A stretch of 64,000 nt of DNA, from positions 26,706,001 to 26,770,000 of the forward strand of contig JAEOAD010000029.1 in assembly GCA_036365145.1 (NCBI GenBank), written 5' to 3'. The position numbers and the translations under genes are program-made. The notes under the pieces are model-generated. The model saw only the letters and a list, made by a program, of their open reading frames with translations, made no database searches and was not told where the DNA came from. This document shows, piece by piece, positions 10,221-20,287 of the stretch. The DNA comes from Orientallactaga sibirica (lineage: Eukaryota > Chordata > Mammalia > Rodentia > Dipodidae). Each line of letters opens with the position of its first letter. The first letter of the stretch is position 1.

Positions 10221-10378
10221 GCCGGGCGTGGTGGCGCACACCTTTAATCCCAGCACTCAGACGGCAGAAGTAGGAGGATCGCCATGAGTTTGAGGCCACC
10301 CTGAGAATACAGAATGAATTCTAGGTCAGCCTGGGCTAGAGTGAGACCCTACTATGTAAAAAAACAAAACAAACAAAA
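10221..10378 (+). mobile_element. B1 SINE with 15-bp TSD
   Basis: Near-consensus GCCGGGCGTGGTGGCGCACA. AAGAATGTGGTGCCA at 10206-10220 and 10379-10393. Confidence 0.97.
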
Positions 10379-10393
10379 AAGAATGTGGTGCCA

Positions 10394-10913
10394 GTCTTGC
10401 TGGAGTCCCTATCTCCATTGCTATCTGAAAAAATCATGTTGCCACGAGGCCTACAGCCATGAGGAAATGAATTCTGCCAACAAGTGCCTCTAAGGAGAAC
10501 CCAGCACTGGTCAAACCTTTGACTGCAGCTCTGAGGAAGCCTAGGCCGAGAACCCAGGTGGTGTCACTCTTAGTGAAACAAAGAACCTGAGGTAATAAGT
10601 GTGTGCTCCTTTAAGCCTCTGAGTCTGGGAATTTACTATCCACCAGCTGAACTAGGGTGGCACATTCCCAGGAGCTCCAGCATGGGCACTCCTCAGCAAG
10701 GGGCATTCTCGAGGTAAGCAGCCACAGTCTAAGCTGATGGAGTTGCAGAAACAACTCCCTCCCCTGCTGCGAGGTGGGCAGGCTGCAGGTACTCCTGATG
10801 GCATGTCACCAGGCTCCATCAGTCACACATCATCTGCACCAAAATGTCTCAATAGGAAAGGGTGACAATTATCCGAAAGCTGCTTTTGCTGATAAAAACT
10901 GTATCAGCTTGTC
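10394..10913. other. No recognised feature
   Basis: Repeat-free stretch of ordinary composition. Nothing identifiable. Confidence 0.5.
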
Positions 10914-10927
10914 AGAAATGGAAAGCA

Positions 10928-11202
10928 TTTCTCTATTTGCCTCTTTCTCTCTCTGTCTGTTGCTCTCAAATAAATAAATAAAAAATAAACAAATATTCTT
11001 TTTAAAAAACTGTAAGGCCTAAGGACCCCAGTTCAAGGCTGAATTCCCCAAGACCCACATAAATCAGATGCATAAGGGGGCATATGCATCTGGAGTTCGT
11101 TTGCAGTGGCTGGAGGCCCTGGCGTGCCCATTCTCTATCTATTTGCCTCTTTCTCTGTCTGTCGCTCTCAAATAAATAAATAAATAATAAAATTTTTTTT
11201 AA
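10928..11202 (+). mobile_element. Dimeric DIP insertion (tail + body) in one TSD
   Basis: A DIP 3' tail (CTATTTGCCTCTTTCTCTCT, AATAAATAAATAAA) ends near 11008. A DIP body missing about its first 40 nt follows, starting at CTGTAAGGCCTAAGGACC. One TSD surrounds both: AGAAATGGAAAGCA 10914-10927, AGAAATGGAAAACA 11203-11216. Confidence 0.85.
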
Positions 11203-11397
11203 AGAAATGGAAAACATCCCCTGCCAACAGGTAGCTAACCTGGCTCTATCAGTGCAGCCTGTGGCTACATCTGGTCTGGCACCCATAGCTAGGCCATGGT
11301 GTTCTCCTGTTGAACACAATTTCCAGAACATCAGCATCAGACAAGGCCACTATGTGGCTATGATAAATGAAGATTAAAAATAGAACTACTCTACTGA

Positions 11398-11515
11398 GTC
11401 TATTGGCCCATGCCTATAATCTCAGCATTTGGCAGGAGGATCAGGAGTTTGACGTTATCCTTGGCTACAAAAGCAACTTATAGGCCAGCCTGAGCTACAT
11501 GAGACCCTGTCCCAA
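11398..11515 (+). mobile_element. Old B1-like SINE
   Basis: CCATGCCTATAATCTCAGCA, GGCCAGCCTGAGCTACATGA and GACCCTGTCCC retained. Confidence 0.7.
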
Positions 11516-11546
11516 AAAAAAACTAATAAAATAAAATTTTAAAATA

Positions 11547-11785
11547 GGGGCTGATGAGATTGCTTAGTGGTTAATGTGCTTGCCTATGGAAGCCTAAGGA
11601 CCCAGGTTCGATTCCCCAGTATTCATGTAAGCCAGATGCACAAGGTGGTACATACATGCATCTGGAGTTTGTCTGCAGGGGCTGGAGGCCCTAGCACACC
11701 CATTCTCCCTCTCTATCTGCCTCTTTCCCTCTCCCTTTCTCTCTCCCTTTCTCTCTCTCTCCAATAAATAAAATGAACATTATTT
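11547..11785 (+). mobile_element. DIP SINE
   Basis: GGGGCTGATGAGATTGCTTA, intact GGTTCGATTCCCC B box, long CT tract 11700-11765, AATAAATAAAATGAA tail. Confidence 0.93.
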
Positions 11786-11979
11786 TTAAAAAGTAAAAAA
11801 ATAGGACTATTACAAAATCATGTGTGAACACAGACAAAGCAGGAACATCAAAGACCCACCCACACACAAAAAAAGACATCCCTCAAGCTGGCTAGCCAAC
11901 AACTCACGCTCCCTTTAGTCTCCAGCTTTAGTATTCCTTAATTTCCTCCACTTTATAGATTAAGTATATTAAGATAGTA

Positions 11980-12340
11980 TTTGAAGATTAACTATGCCCC
12001 AAAATTCATATGCTGAAGCACATAATCCTCACAGCCTCCACGTGTGGCTATATTTGGAGGTGACTCAGTTAAAATGAGCTCATTAGAGTGGGTTATCCTA
12101 GATGGACCAGTGTCCTTGTAAGAAGAGGAACATGGGACACACGGAGACACCAGGAGCACATGGACCCAGCCAGAAGACAACTATCTCCAAGCCAGAAACA
12201 GAGGCTAAGAGAAAGGACGCCTGTTTATACTGATCGCTTGGACTCCACAATGGCAAGGAAGGGACATTGCTGTTGTTTGAGCCTTTCCTCTGGGGACTTT
12301 TTTCTCATGACAGGCTGGACTAATACATAGCCACTCAGTT
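11980..12340 (+). mobile_element. Old MaLR (MLT1-like) LTR
   Basis: CCCCAAAATTCATATGCTGA, GGACCAGTGTCCTTGTAAGA and GGACACACGGAGACACCAGG follow the order of mammalian MLT1-type LTRs; ends near GGCTGGACTAATACA. Confidence 0.7.
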
Positions 12341-12356
12341 GGAATTAAACTCACTT

Positions 12357-12483
12357 AGCCAGGCATGGTGGTACCTGCCTATAATCTCATCACTCAGGAA
12401 ACTAAGGCAGAATTTCAACTTTGGGGCCAGGCTAGACTACAGAGCAAGACCTTAACTCAAAATGATGATGATGATGATGATGT
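12357..12483 (+). mobile_element. Old B1 SINE with (GAT)n tail
   Basis: GCCAGGCATGGTGGTACCTG to AGACCTTAACTCAAAATG, then a (GAT) repeat of seven units. Confidence 0.75.
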
Positions 12484-12522
12484 GTCGGTGGCATAGTAGT
12501 GCCTTCCAAAATAATAATGAAG

Positions 12523-12682
12523 CCAGGTGTGGTGACACACGCCTTTAATCCCAGCACTCGGGAGGCAGAGGTAGGAGAATGGCCATGAGTTCAAGGCCAC
12601 CCTGAGACTACATGGCTAATTCCAGGTCAGCCTGGGCCAGAGTGAGACCCTACCTTGAAAAAACTAAGAATAATAATAATAA
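12523..12682 (+). mobile_element. B1 SINE
   Basis: AGCCAGGTGTGGTGACACAC to ACCCTACCTTGAAAA, with an AAT-repeat tail. Confidence 0.93.
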
Positions 12683-12861
12683 TACTTACGCACACTCTCT
12701 GAGAACACCCCACTCAGAGCAAGGTCCTTCTTCCTGAAACTGCCCCAAATTCACTTGCAATGTAATTCAAATCCTACCACAGGGCCTACTAGCGCCCTTT
12801 TACTGGCATGTCACACAGTTCCCCGAAGATATGGGGATATTCAGACATGCAAAAGATATAA

Positions 12862-12950
12862 GGGCTGGGGGTGAAAACTTAGTGGTACAGTGCTTGTGTA
12901 ACATGCACAAAGTCCTGGATGTCATCCCTAGCACAAAAGAGAGAGAGACA
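12862..12950 (+). mobile_element. ID SINE, diverged
   Basis: GGGCTGGGGGTGAAAACTTA, GTGGTACAGTGCTTG and GTCATCCCTAGCACAAAA match the ID (tRNA-Ala-like) layout. Confidence 0.7.
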
Positions 12951-13039
12951 AGGACAGAGTTCTTCACTGCAAAGAACAAAAACCCAACTAATACAGTGTG
13001 AACTTTCGGTCCATAATTGCCTGTCTGCTTGGAGTGACA

Positions 13040-13112
13040 TTGCTGAGGATCAAAGCAGAGCCTCATACATGCTAGGCAAGAGCTCTATCACTGAGCTCTC
13101 TCTCCCAAACTT
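13040..13112 (-). mobile_element. ID SINE fragment
   Basis: CATACATGCTAGGCAAGAGC and TCTATCACTGAGCTC are the complement of the ID A-box half. Confidence 0.65.
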
Positions 13113-13124
13113 TCTTATTTAGAA

Positions 13125-13232
13125 ATGCTTTGACTAATTGCCTAGGCTGTTCTCAATTGTTGATCCTTCTGCCTCTGCCTTCCAAGTAACTGGAATTATA
13201 GATTCATTCTACCACTCCCGGCTCTAAATGTG
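13125..13232 (-). mobile_element. Old B1-like SINE
   Basis: TGCCTAGGCTGTTCTCAA, TCTGCCTCTGCCTTCCAAGT and CCACTCCCGGCT remain. Confidence 0.65.
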
Positions 13233-13279
13233 CAGTTTCTAAAGTTAAAACAAGGATAAGCACACATCCCTCCCCACCC

Positions 13280-13430
13280 CCAGAGACTGACGGAAGCCTA
13301 ATTACCACGCACTGAACACCAAGGACCCTACTGAAGAGGCCCTCAGGGAAACTGAGACTGGGAGTGAAGGAGTACAAAACTGTAACCTATGTAAAATAGG
13401 TTAAAACATTTATTAACTGAACAACTATAA
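13280..13430 (+). mobile_element. L1 3' terminal fragment (older lineage)
   Basis: CCTAATTACCACGCACTGAA, GAAGAGGCCCTCAGGGAAAC and GTTAAAACATTTATTAA parallel the fragment at 47820-47927 and its continuation after 49783. Confidence 0.65.
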
Positions 13431-13529
13431 ACACTGTCTCAATGTGACTCACATGATCAATGAGGGGGTTCTTGGGGAATTTGTTTCTTTGTTTAGGTTT
13501 TTGTTTATTTTTTGGTGGATTGTTTGTTT

Positions 13530-13670
13530 GTTGGTTTTGAGGCAAGGCCTCATTCTCTAGCTCAAGCTGGCCTCAAACTCACTTTTGGACCAGACTACCT
13601 TGAACTCACAATGATACTTGCCTCAGCCTCTCAAGTTCTGGAACTATAGACATGAACCACAGTGTGTTCA
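13530..13670 (-). mobile_element. B1 SINE, diverged
   Basis: TTTTGAGGCAAGGCCTCATT, CTGGCCTCAAACTCAC; preceded by TTTG-rich tail. Confidence 0.75.
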
Positions 13671-13731
13671 ATGACTTTTCCAAGTTAAGTCAGTTCTTAT
13701 CCCATCAATCCTTACAACAGCTCTTGCCTTT

Positions 13732-14792
13732 TTCCTTAACTTCTTTTTATTGACAACTTCCTTAATTATAGACAATAAACTATACTAATTCCCTTCTTCC
13801 CGCTTTCCCCTTCACATATCCACCTCCTTCATATCCCCTTCCCCTCTCAATCAGACTCTCTTGTATTTTGATGTCATCATCTTTTCCACCTATTATGATG
13901 GTCTTGTTGTAGGTAATGCCAGGCTCTATGAGGTCAGGGATATCCAGGCCATTTTGTGTCTGGAAGAGTGCATTGCGGGTAGTCCTAACCTTCCTTTGGC
14001 TCTTATATTCTTTCCACCACCTCTTCTGCAATGGACCCTGAGCTTCAGAAGGTGTGATAGAGATGTTTCAGTGCTGAGCACTCCTCTGTCACTTCTTCTC
14101 AGCACTATGGTGCCTTTTGAGTCATCCCAAGGTCACCACCATCTGAAAAGAGAAGCTTCTTTAACCAAAAGTGAGGGTAGCATTAATATATGGGGGTATG
14201 AACATTAAGAGAAGTGCTTACTGGGCAGTTTGGTGAGCATAGTATATACATTTAGCCAGTCACCAGCAGACGTTATACCCCTAGGGCTCATGACTATCCC
14301 TGTTGTAGGTTTTCAGTATCAGGCATGTATTACCTCCCGTGGAGTGGGCCTCCAATCCAATTAGAGAGCAGTTGGTTTCCCCCATAACATGCCACTATGG
14401 CACCCATTCAGTCATTTGGCCTGACGGGCCAAACTTAAGGCTTGCAGTGCCCACTGTTGTTTATCTCTGCTGATGACTTCTCTCTCTCATAGGGCTGCAT
14501 GCAGTGTAGCTTTTTCTAGGTTTCTGTCAGCTAGTCTACAGGGAAGAGGGTTTCAACTGAAAACCTTGAATTCTCGGTGACCTTGCAGCTCGATCATGTG
14601 GAGTCTTCAGCAATAGGGTTTCTGGTGGGAAACCAAGAGCCTTGGCAATGGCCTATAATGTTTTGGGGGCATCAGGGACTTCCCTGGCCAACAACTCACT
14701 GGAAAATATCCCATCCCTGGCACTGAAATTTTTCTAGTAACAATCTATGGTTTATGGGTGCACCATTATTATCCAAAAAAGTAGGTTTCCAT
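13732..14792 (-). mobile_element. 5'-truncated L1 (3'UTR only) with 15-bp TSD
   Basis: Complement of the 3'UTR also present at 41600-42640, 48540-49619 and 51091-51587: TATTGACAACTTCC at the 3' end, TAGTAACAATCTATGG towards the 5' end. ACAGCTCTTGCCTTT (13717-13731) and ACAGCTCTTACCTTT (14793-14807) flank it. Read on the plus strand it holds a 115-codon frame at 13861-14208. Confidence 0.93.
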
Positions 14793-14845
14793 ACAGCTCT
14801 TACCTTTGTTCCCACTGAAGATCTAGTTCTTTTTAAAAATTTATT

Positions 14846-15090
14846 TACTGGGCTGGAGAGATGGCTTAGCAGTTAAGGCACCTGCCTCCTAAGCCCAAAA
14901 GAATGCTGGTTCCAATCTCCAGCGGTTCCAATCTCCAGGTCCCACATTTAGCCAGATGCAAAGTGACGCAAGGGCGCAATGCTGCACTTGACCACAAGGG
15001 GACGCACACAGCTGTGAGTCTGCTGGTGCTCCCATCTCTGTCTTCCTTTCCCTCTCTCTCTGTCTCTCCCTGTGTCTCTCTCCAAAAAAA
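14846..15090 (+). mobile_element. DIP SINE, long-module subfamily
   Basis: GTGACGCAAGGGCGCAATGC and ACCACAAGGGGACGCACACA present; GGTTCCAATCTCCAG duplicated at 14908 and 14925. The CAGCAGCTCAGAGAC part is deleted. Confidence 0.93.
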
Positions 15091-15100
15091 AATTATTTAC

Positions 15101-15300
15101 TGGGCTGGAGGGATGGTTTAGCAGTTAAGGCACTTGCCTGCAAAGCCAAAGGAGCCCAGGCTCCATTCCCCATGACTCACATAAGCCAGATGCACAAGGT
15201 TGTGCATGCTTCTAGAGTTCGTTTGCAGTGGTTGAAAGCCCTAGTGTACCTATTCTCTCTCTCTCTCTCTTTCTTTCTTAGATAAAATAAATAATAAATT
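15101..15300 (+). mobile_element. DIP SINE
   Basis: AAATTATTTACTGGGCTGGAG: it directly follows a repeat of the AAATTTATTTACTG target used by the previous DIP. Confidence 0.92.
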
Positions 15301-15490
15301 TATTATTTATTATGAGAGGAAAGAGGAACATAGAGAGAGAATGGGGGTGTTATGGCCTCCAGCCACTGCAAACTAACTCCACATGCATGTGTCACCTTGT
15401 GCATCTGGCTTACGTGGGTACTGGGGAATCAAACCGAGGTCCTTTGGCTTTGCAGACAAGCACCTTAACCACTAAGCCATCTCCTCCCCG
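15301..15490 (-). mobile_element. DIP SINE
   Basis: Tail-to-tail with the preceding plus-strand copy at the AATAAATTTATTATTTATT junction; ends CTAAGCCATCTCCTCCCCG. Confidence 0.92.
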
Positions 15491-15492
15491 TC

Positions 15493-15850
15493 TGTTGTAG
15501 TCTCCTCATTGCGGAGACAAAAACACCTGATCAAAAGCAGCTGATGGTAGGAAAGGGTTTATTTTGGCTTACAGTCTTCTTGAGATGGCAAGGGAAAGTA
15601 TGACACAAGCAGATGCTACACATCACTTCTTGGCACAGCAGGTGGAATACAGCAGCAAGAGAGCAAGCTGGGCTGTGAGGAAGCGGAACTGGCTGTAACA
15701 CTCCTAAGCCTACCTCCCAGAAACACACCACCTCAAGGAAAGTTCTACCTTCCAAAATGCTACCAGCCGTGAACCAAGCATTCAGAACACATCAATGTAT
15801 AGAATCATCTGATTCAAACCATCACATTCTTTTTTTTTCAAACCACCACA
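15493..15850 (-). mobile_element. MaLR-type LTR
   Basis: TGTTGTAGTCTCCTCATTGC to AAACCATCACA at 15826. A partial repeat of the end (CAAACCACCACATTCTG) follows at 15839. Continues into interior sequence, so this is the 3' LTR of a minus-strand element. Confidence 0.85.
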
Positions 15851-15931
15851 TTCTGTCCCTTGCCCCCATAGACTGATGACCATCTAAAGATGTAAAATGT
15901 ATACAGTCCAACTTTAAAAGTCCCAATAGTC

Positions 15932-16088
15932 TGGCTGGAGAGATGACTCAGCAGTTAAAGGAGCTTTCTTACAAAGCCTACCAGTCCAGATTCAATTCAT
16001 TCTCCAGTACCCATGAAAGCCAGGCATACAGAGAGGTACGTATGTATGGATTTTGTATACAGTGACAAGAGGTCCTGATGCTCGCATG

Positions 16089-16124
<36 letters not shown>

Positions 16125-16180
16125 TATACATATACATATACATATACATACAATAATAAATAATAAATAAATAAATAAAT
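15932..16180 (+). mobile_element. B2/DIP-like SINE, diverged
   Basis: CTGGCTGGAGAGATGACTCA, GATTCAATTCATTCTCCAG, then CT, CA, TATACA and AATA repeats. Lacks the typical DIP GCCCTGGCG block. Confidence 0.7.
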
Positions 16181-16189
16181 GTTTTTTTT

Positions 16190-16390
16190 TTAGGGTTTTT
16201 TTGGCTGACCTGTTATGTAGTCTCAGGGTAGGGTCTCACTCTGGTCCAGGCTGACCTGGAATTAACTATAAAATCAAAACACAAATTACAGTCTCAGGGT
16301 AGCCAAGGAAAGATTAAACAATGAAAGATCTCAGCAATCCTTCCTCCTACCTCTGCCTCCAGCTGGAGTGCTGGGATTAATGGCTGTTCT
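16190..16390 (-). mobile_element. Scrambled B1 with templated MaLR insert
   Basis: B1 blocks are out of order: CTGACCTGTTATGTAGTCTC precedes AGGGTCTCACTCTGGTCCAG. The CTATGTAG junction is split by CTATAAAATCAAAACACAAA, which copies interior sequence at about 16604-16625. Confidence 0.75.
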
Positions 16391-16465
16391 ATAGTCCTGG
16401 AATCTCCAAAATCCTAGGATCTCCACTGCAACCCATGGTTCATATATAAGTAAATGTTTTTGAAA

Positions 16466-16472
16466 AGATCCC

Positions 16473-16512
<40 letters not shown>

Positions 16513-16545
16513 AAAGAAAGGAAAGGAAAAGAAAAGAAAAGAAAA
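16466..16545 (+). repeat. Poly-A and (GAAAA)n tract
   Basis: About 42 A followed by GAAAAGAAAGG-type repeats. Confidence 0.95.
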
Positions 16546-16660
16546 TTTTACCAATCCCAACACTGTTCAAACATCCCCACAGTCCAAAGTCTCTTAACTG
16601 TGAATCTATAAAATCAAAACACTAATTACATGCATATACTGGCACAGAGTAAATACTCCC

Positions 16661-17085
16661 ACTGCAAAACAAAGAGAGCAAGGGCAGAAGCTGCAGTGAG
16701 GAGCCTGAAGGGCCTGCAGAGCCCTACCAGTGCTTCTAGAGGAGGTTTGCACAGTCACATGTGTGCTTTAGAAAGAAGCTTGGCCTTCGGGTGGAAAGGA
16801 AGTCAGAGGAGTGAAAGGTGAAGTGGTGAGATGAGTTAGAAGACATCCTGGGGACCAGGTCGAGAAAATAAGAAACTTCCTGGAATTAGCACCCAGAAAG
16901 ACCTGTAGACCACACCCTCTGGCCTCAATTCTGTAGCCACAATGATAACAGAGAGTGAAGACACAGGAGACCCCAATTTCATAAGCATCTCAAAGGTCCT
17001 TCAAGCAACAAGCAGGGTAGAGAAGGAAGGAATTTCTCTCAGCTCCTCCATATTTAGAATCACTCACTTAGATCCTCCCAAACCT
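16661..17085. other. No recognised repeat
   Basis: CAGTGAGGAGCCTGAAGGGC to CTTAGATCCTCCCAAACC. Could be further MaLR interior or unique DNA; I cannot decide. Confidence 0.35.
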
Positions 17086-17138
17086 CTTTCTTTTTTCTCT
17101 TCTTTTTTTTTTTTTTCTTTTTTTTTCTTTTCTTTTTT

Positions 17139-17177
<39 letters not shown>

Positions 17178-17319
17178 GTTTTTGAGGTAGTGTTTCACTC
17201 TAGCCCAGACTGACCTGGAATTCACTATGTAGTCTCAGGGTGGCCTCGAACTCCTGGCAATCTTCCTACCTCAGTCTCCCCAGTGCTAGGATTAGAGGTA
17301 TGGGCCACCACACCCAGCA
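17086..17319 (-). mobile_element. B1 SINE with 90-bp poly-T/C tail
   Basis: Long interrupted T tract 17088-17176, then GAGGTAGTGTTTCACTCTAG to CACCACACCCAGC. Confidence 0.92.
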
Positions 17320-17489
17320 CTCCCCAGCCTCTTTCTGAAATTCTAGAATACTCCTGGGTTTTTCCAGACATGTTTGTTTGTCTTGCCCACCTTCAGCAGC
17401 ATGCCCCATCTCAGGCAGTTTCTGCTCAGCATGAGCCCTTTGAAAAACTGCTCTGGCCTTGGGAGCAGCCACAGCTAGAACCCCCTCTT

Positions 17490-17610
17490 GTCTCTGCCAC
17501 TCATTAGTCATGTGGCCTCCGGCTTGTTAGGTAACTCTCTGAACTTTGGCTTGATCATCTGTGAAATGAGAAGAATAATGCCTTACAGGGATGTTATAAA
17601 GATTAGAATT
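17490..17610 (+). mobile_element. MIR SINE
   Basis: CATGTGGCCTCCGGCTTGTT, AACTCTCTGAACTTTGGCTT, GATCATCTGTGAAATGAGAA and GGATGTTATAAAGATTAGAA follow the MIR core order. Confidence 0.8.
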
Positions 17611-17718
17611 AGCTGGGTGTGGTGACACCCACACTCCCAGCACTCAGGAAGCTGAGGTAGGAGGATCACAGGTTTGAGGCCAGCCTGGCCTACAATAGAG
17701 AGACTGACTCAAAATATA
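17611..17718 (+). mobile_element. Old B1 SINE
   Basis: AGCTGGGTGTGGTGACACCC to GACTGACTCAAAATATATA; short and diverged. Confidence 0.75.
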
Positions 17719-17876
17719 TATACATATACTAACCAATTAAAGCAAATAAATTCTGCAGATGAAAAATGATGCCCAAAAATATGAATTCATTTAGTGAGCC
17801 AGACCTGTTCAGTGCACTGAACAATGGTTAAAATATTGGATTTTATGTTATAGATATTTTACCATTGAAAAATAAT

Positions 17877-18090
17877 GGCTGGCAGAGTGGTACAAGCCTG
17901 TAATCCCAGTACTTTGGAGGTGGAGGAAAGAGGATTAGAAGTTCAAGGTCATTGTTAGCAACATAGCAAGTTGGAGGCCAGTGTGGGGTATATGAGACAA
18001 GGTTTGACTTTTTAGCCCAGGCTGATCTCAAACTCAACCTCAGCCTCCTGAATGCTAGGATTACAGCCATGTGCCACCATGCCCAACTAC
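17877..18090. mobile_element. Two old B1 relics facing each other
   Basis: Plus-strand relic 17877-17990 (GCCTGTAATCCCAGTACTTT), then minus-strand relic 17995-18090 (GCCCAGGCTGATCTCAAACT, GCCACCATGCCCAAC). Confidence 0.65.
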
Positions 18091-18430
18091 AACAACTATT
18101 TTTGTTTTAAATTACAATAACTTTTAAAGGCAATAAGTACCCTTTCAACTCTCAAATTTAAAAATAAAAGCTTGTCAAGATCAAATAAGAAAATCAAAGT
18201 TTTTTATAAAGCAGTTGAAACCACTTAAAATATGCTCTTTGACTTAGAAATTACACAGTAGGAATTTGTCTCAAGAAAACAGAGGAAGGGAGAGAGAAAA
18301 ATATATTGACTCCTGTGTGCAAACACAACAAGAAGGGATAGAAGAAGGGAAGAAAGGAGAGAGGGAAAAGAGAAAAGATGAGAGAGGAGAGAAACAATGG
18401 AGAGACTAGAGAGGAGAGTAAAAAGAGAGG
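18091..18430. other. Non-repetitive A-rich then GA-rich DNA
   Basis: From 18275 the sequence becomes GAGAGA/GGGAAG-rich up to the DIP insertion. No gene signal. Confidence 0.5.
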
Positions 18431-18640
18431 AGGGCTGGAGAGACAGCTTAGCCATTAAGGCATTTGCCTGCAAAGCCAAAGGATCCTCGTTCAACTCTCC
18501 AGGACCCACGTAAGCCAGATGCACAAGGGGGTGCATGCGTCTAGAATTTGTTTGCATTGGCTGGAGGCCCTAGCCATTCCCCCCCACCCCGCTCTCTCTC
18601 TCTCTCCCTCTTTTTCACTCTCAAATAAGTAAAATGTGTT
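18431..18640 (+). mobile_element. DIP SINE inside a GA-rich tract
   Basis: GGGCTGGAGAGACAGCTTAG to CAAATAAGTAAAATG; GA-rich sequence continues on both sides. Confidence 0.92.
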
Positions 18641-19420
18641 TTTTAAAAACGAGAGGAAAGAAGAAAGAAGGAAACAGAAAGGAGAGAAAAGAGCAGAGAG
18701 AAGAAAGAAGAGAGAGACTACAGTTTGGGAATCATGGAACTGGGTCTCTTGCAGCATTACAGCACTGAGAATCAGAAACAATGGAAGCTGCAGGTGAGGT
18801 CTACTGTTACCTAAAAGCACAAAGAATGTGGCAGTGAAGACAATCAGTGCCCAGAAAGCTTGAGCGCCATGCTGTGTTGTGCTGTGTTGGAGGCTCTGCA
18901 GCCCCTGGCCAGCCTGCTCCTTTCCTTTCCTGAGTATGCTGGGTGCTGATTACTTCTGCCACAGTCTCCCTAGCTAGCTGGCTGCCTACAGCCGCCGTCT
19001 GGCCCCAGCCATCCCACTAGTCTTTTTGAAAGACTACCCTGGCATCTAGCCACCGGTAATACAACAACTGAGTGGGTGGGGAAAGGGGCCTCTTTACTTC
19101 TCTTTTTCATTCACTCATCTGGGCCTAGTCCCACCTACTAATGTTCATAGCCTTAGCTGAGGTCAGCCTCTGCCGGTACCCTCCCAGCTGTAGGTCATAA
19201 GCCATTCTTCTGGCCATGGAAGGCCAGGGATCTGCTTTCCTTCTTGCTATGGCCTCTGTGAACTTTCTTGTGGCCCAAAATTCTAGCCTGAGTCAGCTTA
19301 TCTCCAAGTAGGCAGGGACAAGCTCTTTCTGAGGAAAGAACCATCTCCATAAAGAAAATATGTTGTATAGCCTCCCTGAAACAAAATGACAGTCAGTAAA
19401 ATTAGCGTTTTTTATCAAGT
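18641..19420. other. Repeat-poor island
   Basis: About 780 bp with no recognised repeat beyond a GA-rich start (18650-18720). Moderately G+C-rich at 18870-19060. No convincing frame. Confidence 0.5.
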
Positions 19421-19422
19421 TT

Positions 19423-19500
19423 CCCATATATATATATATGGAGAGAGAGAGAGAGAGAGAAGAGAGATACATAAGTATATATATATATATATACAGATAC
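19423..19500 (+). repeat. (TA)n(GA)n(TA)n microsatellite
   Basis: TATATATATA, GAGAGAGAGAGAGAGA, TATATATATATATATA blocks. Confidence 0.95.
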
Positions 19501-19671
19501 ACACATATACAACGTTTGTCCATGTGTATGTGTGTGCTGTGTGTTATGTGTCTATGCATGTTTGTATGTATGTAAGCATATATGGATGGGTGGGTACAAA
19601 TGCACATGTGTGCAAATCATGTGGAGGCCAATGATTGACATCAAGCATCTTCCTCAGGTGTTCTCCATCTT

Positions 19672-19810
19672 ATTTATTTATTTGTTTTTGGTTTTTCAAG
19701 GTAGAGTCTCACTCTAGTCCAGGCTGACCTAGAATTCAAACTCACAGCAATCCTCATACCTCTGCCTCCCAAGTGTTGGAATTAAAGGCGTGCTCCGCCA
19801 TGCCTGGATT
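19672..19810 (-). mobile_element. B1 SINE within B4
   Basis: TTTCAAGGTAGAGTCTCACT to GCTCCGCCATGCCTGG, T-rich 3' side. Confidence 0.9.
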
Positions 19811-19831
19811 CCACCTCATTTTTTGTTTTAT

Positions 19832-19975
19832 TATGTTTTTTTATGAGGTAGGGTCTCACTAGCCCAGGCTGACCTGGCACTCACTTTGTAGTCCCAGGCT
19901 GTCCTTGAACTCATGGCGATCCTCCTACCTCTGTCTCTCAAGTGCAGGTATTAAAAGACATTGCCCAGCCTTATT
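19832..19975 (-). mobile_element. B1 SINE within B4
   Basis: ATGAGGTAGGGTCTCACTAG to AAAAGACATTGCCCAGCC; its 5' end is shortened. Confidence 0.85.
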
Positions 19976-20287
19976 TTTTGAGACAGGGTCTCTCGCTAAC
20001 CTAAAGTTTCTGGATTCAGCTGGACTAGTTAGCCAACAAGCCCTAGGGATCCCCTGTGTCAGCCTCCACAGCTAGGGTTACAGGTACACACCACCACACA
20101 CAGCATTTCAAGTGAATATGGGGATCTAAACTCAGATCCTGATGCCAGCACCACAACCCCTTTACCCACTGAGCCATCTCCCAGACCCACAGTCTTTTTA
20201 CACACAGCGTGCTGAGTTTTACATTTAATATTTTCTATAAAATCACTGCACAGATGGAGATAGACCTGTCACTTGAAAGTCCCTAAC

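Larger units (their letters stand above)
15851..16660 (-). mobile_element. MaLR interior fragment, disrupted
   Basis: CTTGCCCCCATAGACTGATG, GATGTAAAATGTATACAGTC and CAACTTTAAAAGTCCC parallel the interior at 27312-27420. ACTGTTCAAACATCCCCACA parallels 27427-27447. The far LTR is missing. The purine tract beside the LTR reads GGGGGCAAGGGACAGAA in sense. Confidence 0.8.
19505..20190 (-). mobile_element. B4 SINE split by two B1 insertions
   Basis: TG-rich end, TTGACATCAAGCATCTTCCT, then after the B1s GAGACAGGGTCTCTCGCTAA and the ID part CACTGAGCCATCTCCCAGACC. Confidence 0.8.

Noticed and set aside
10221..10378. Possible 7SL/SRP RNA gene
   Set aside because: It is a B1 SINE with TSD and A-tail; length and deletions are those of B1.
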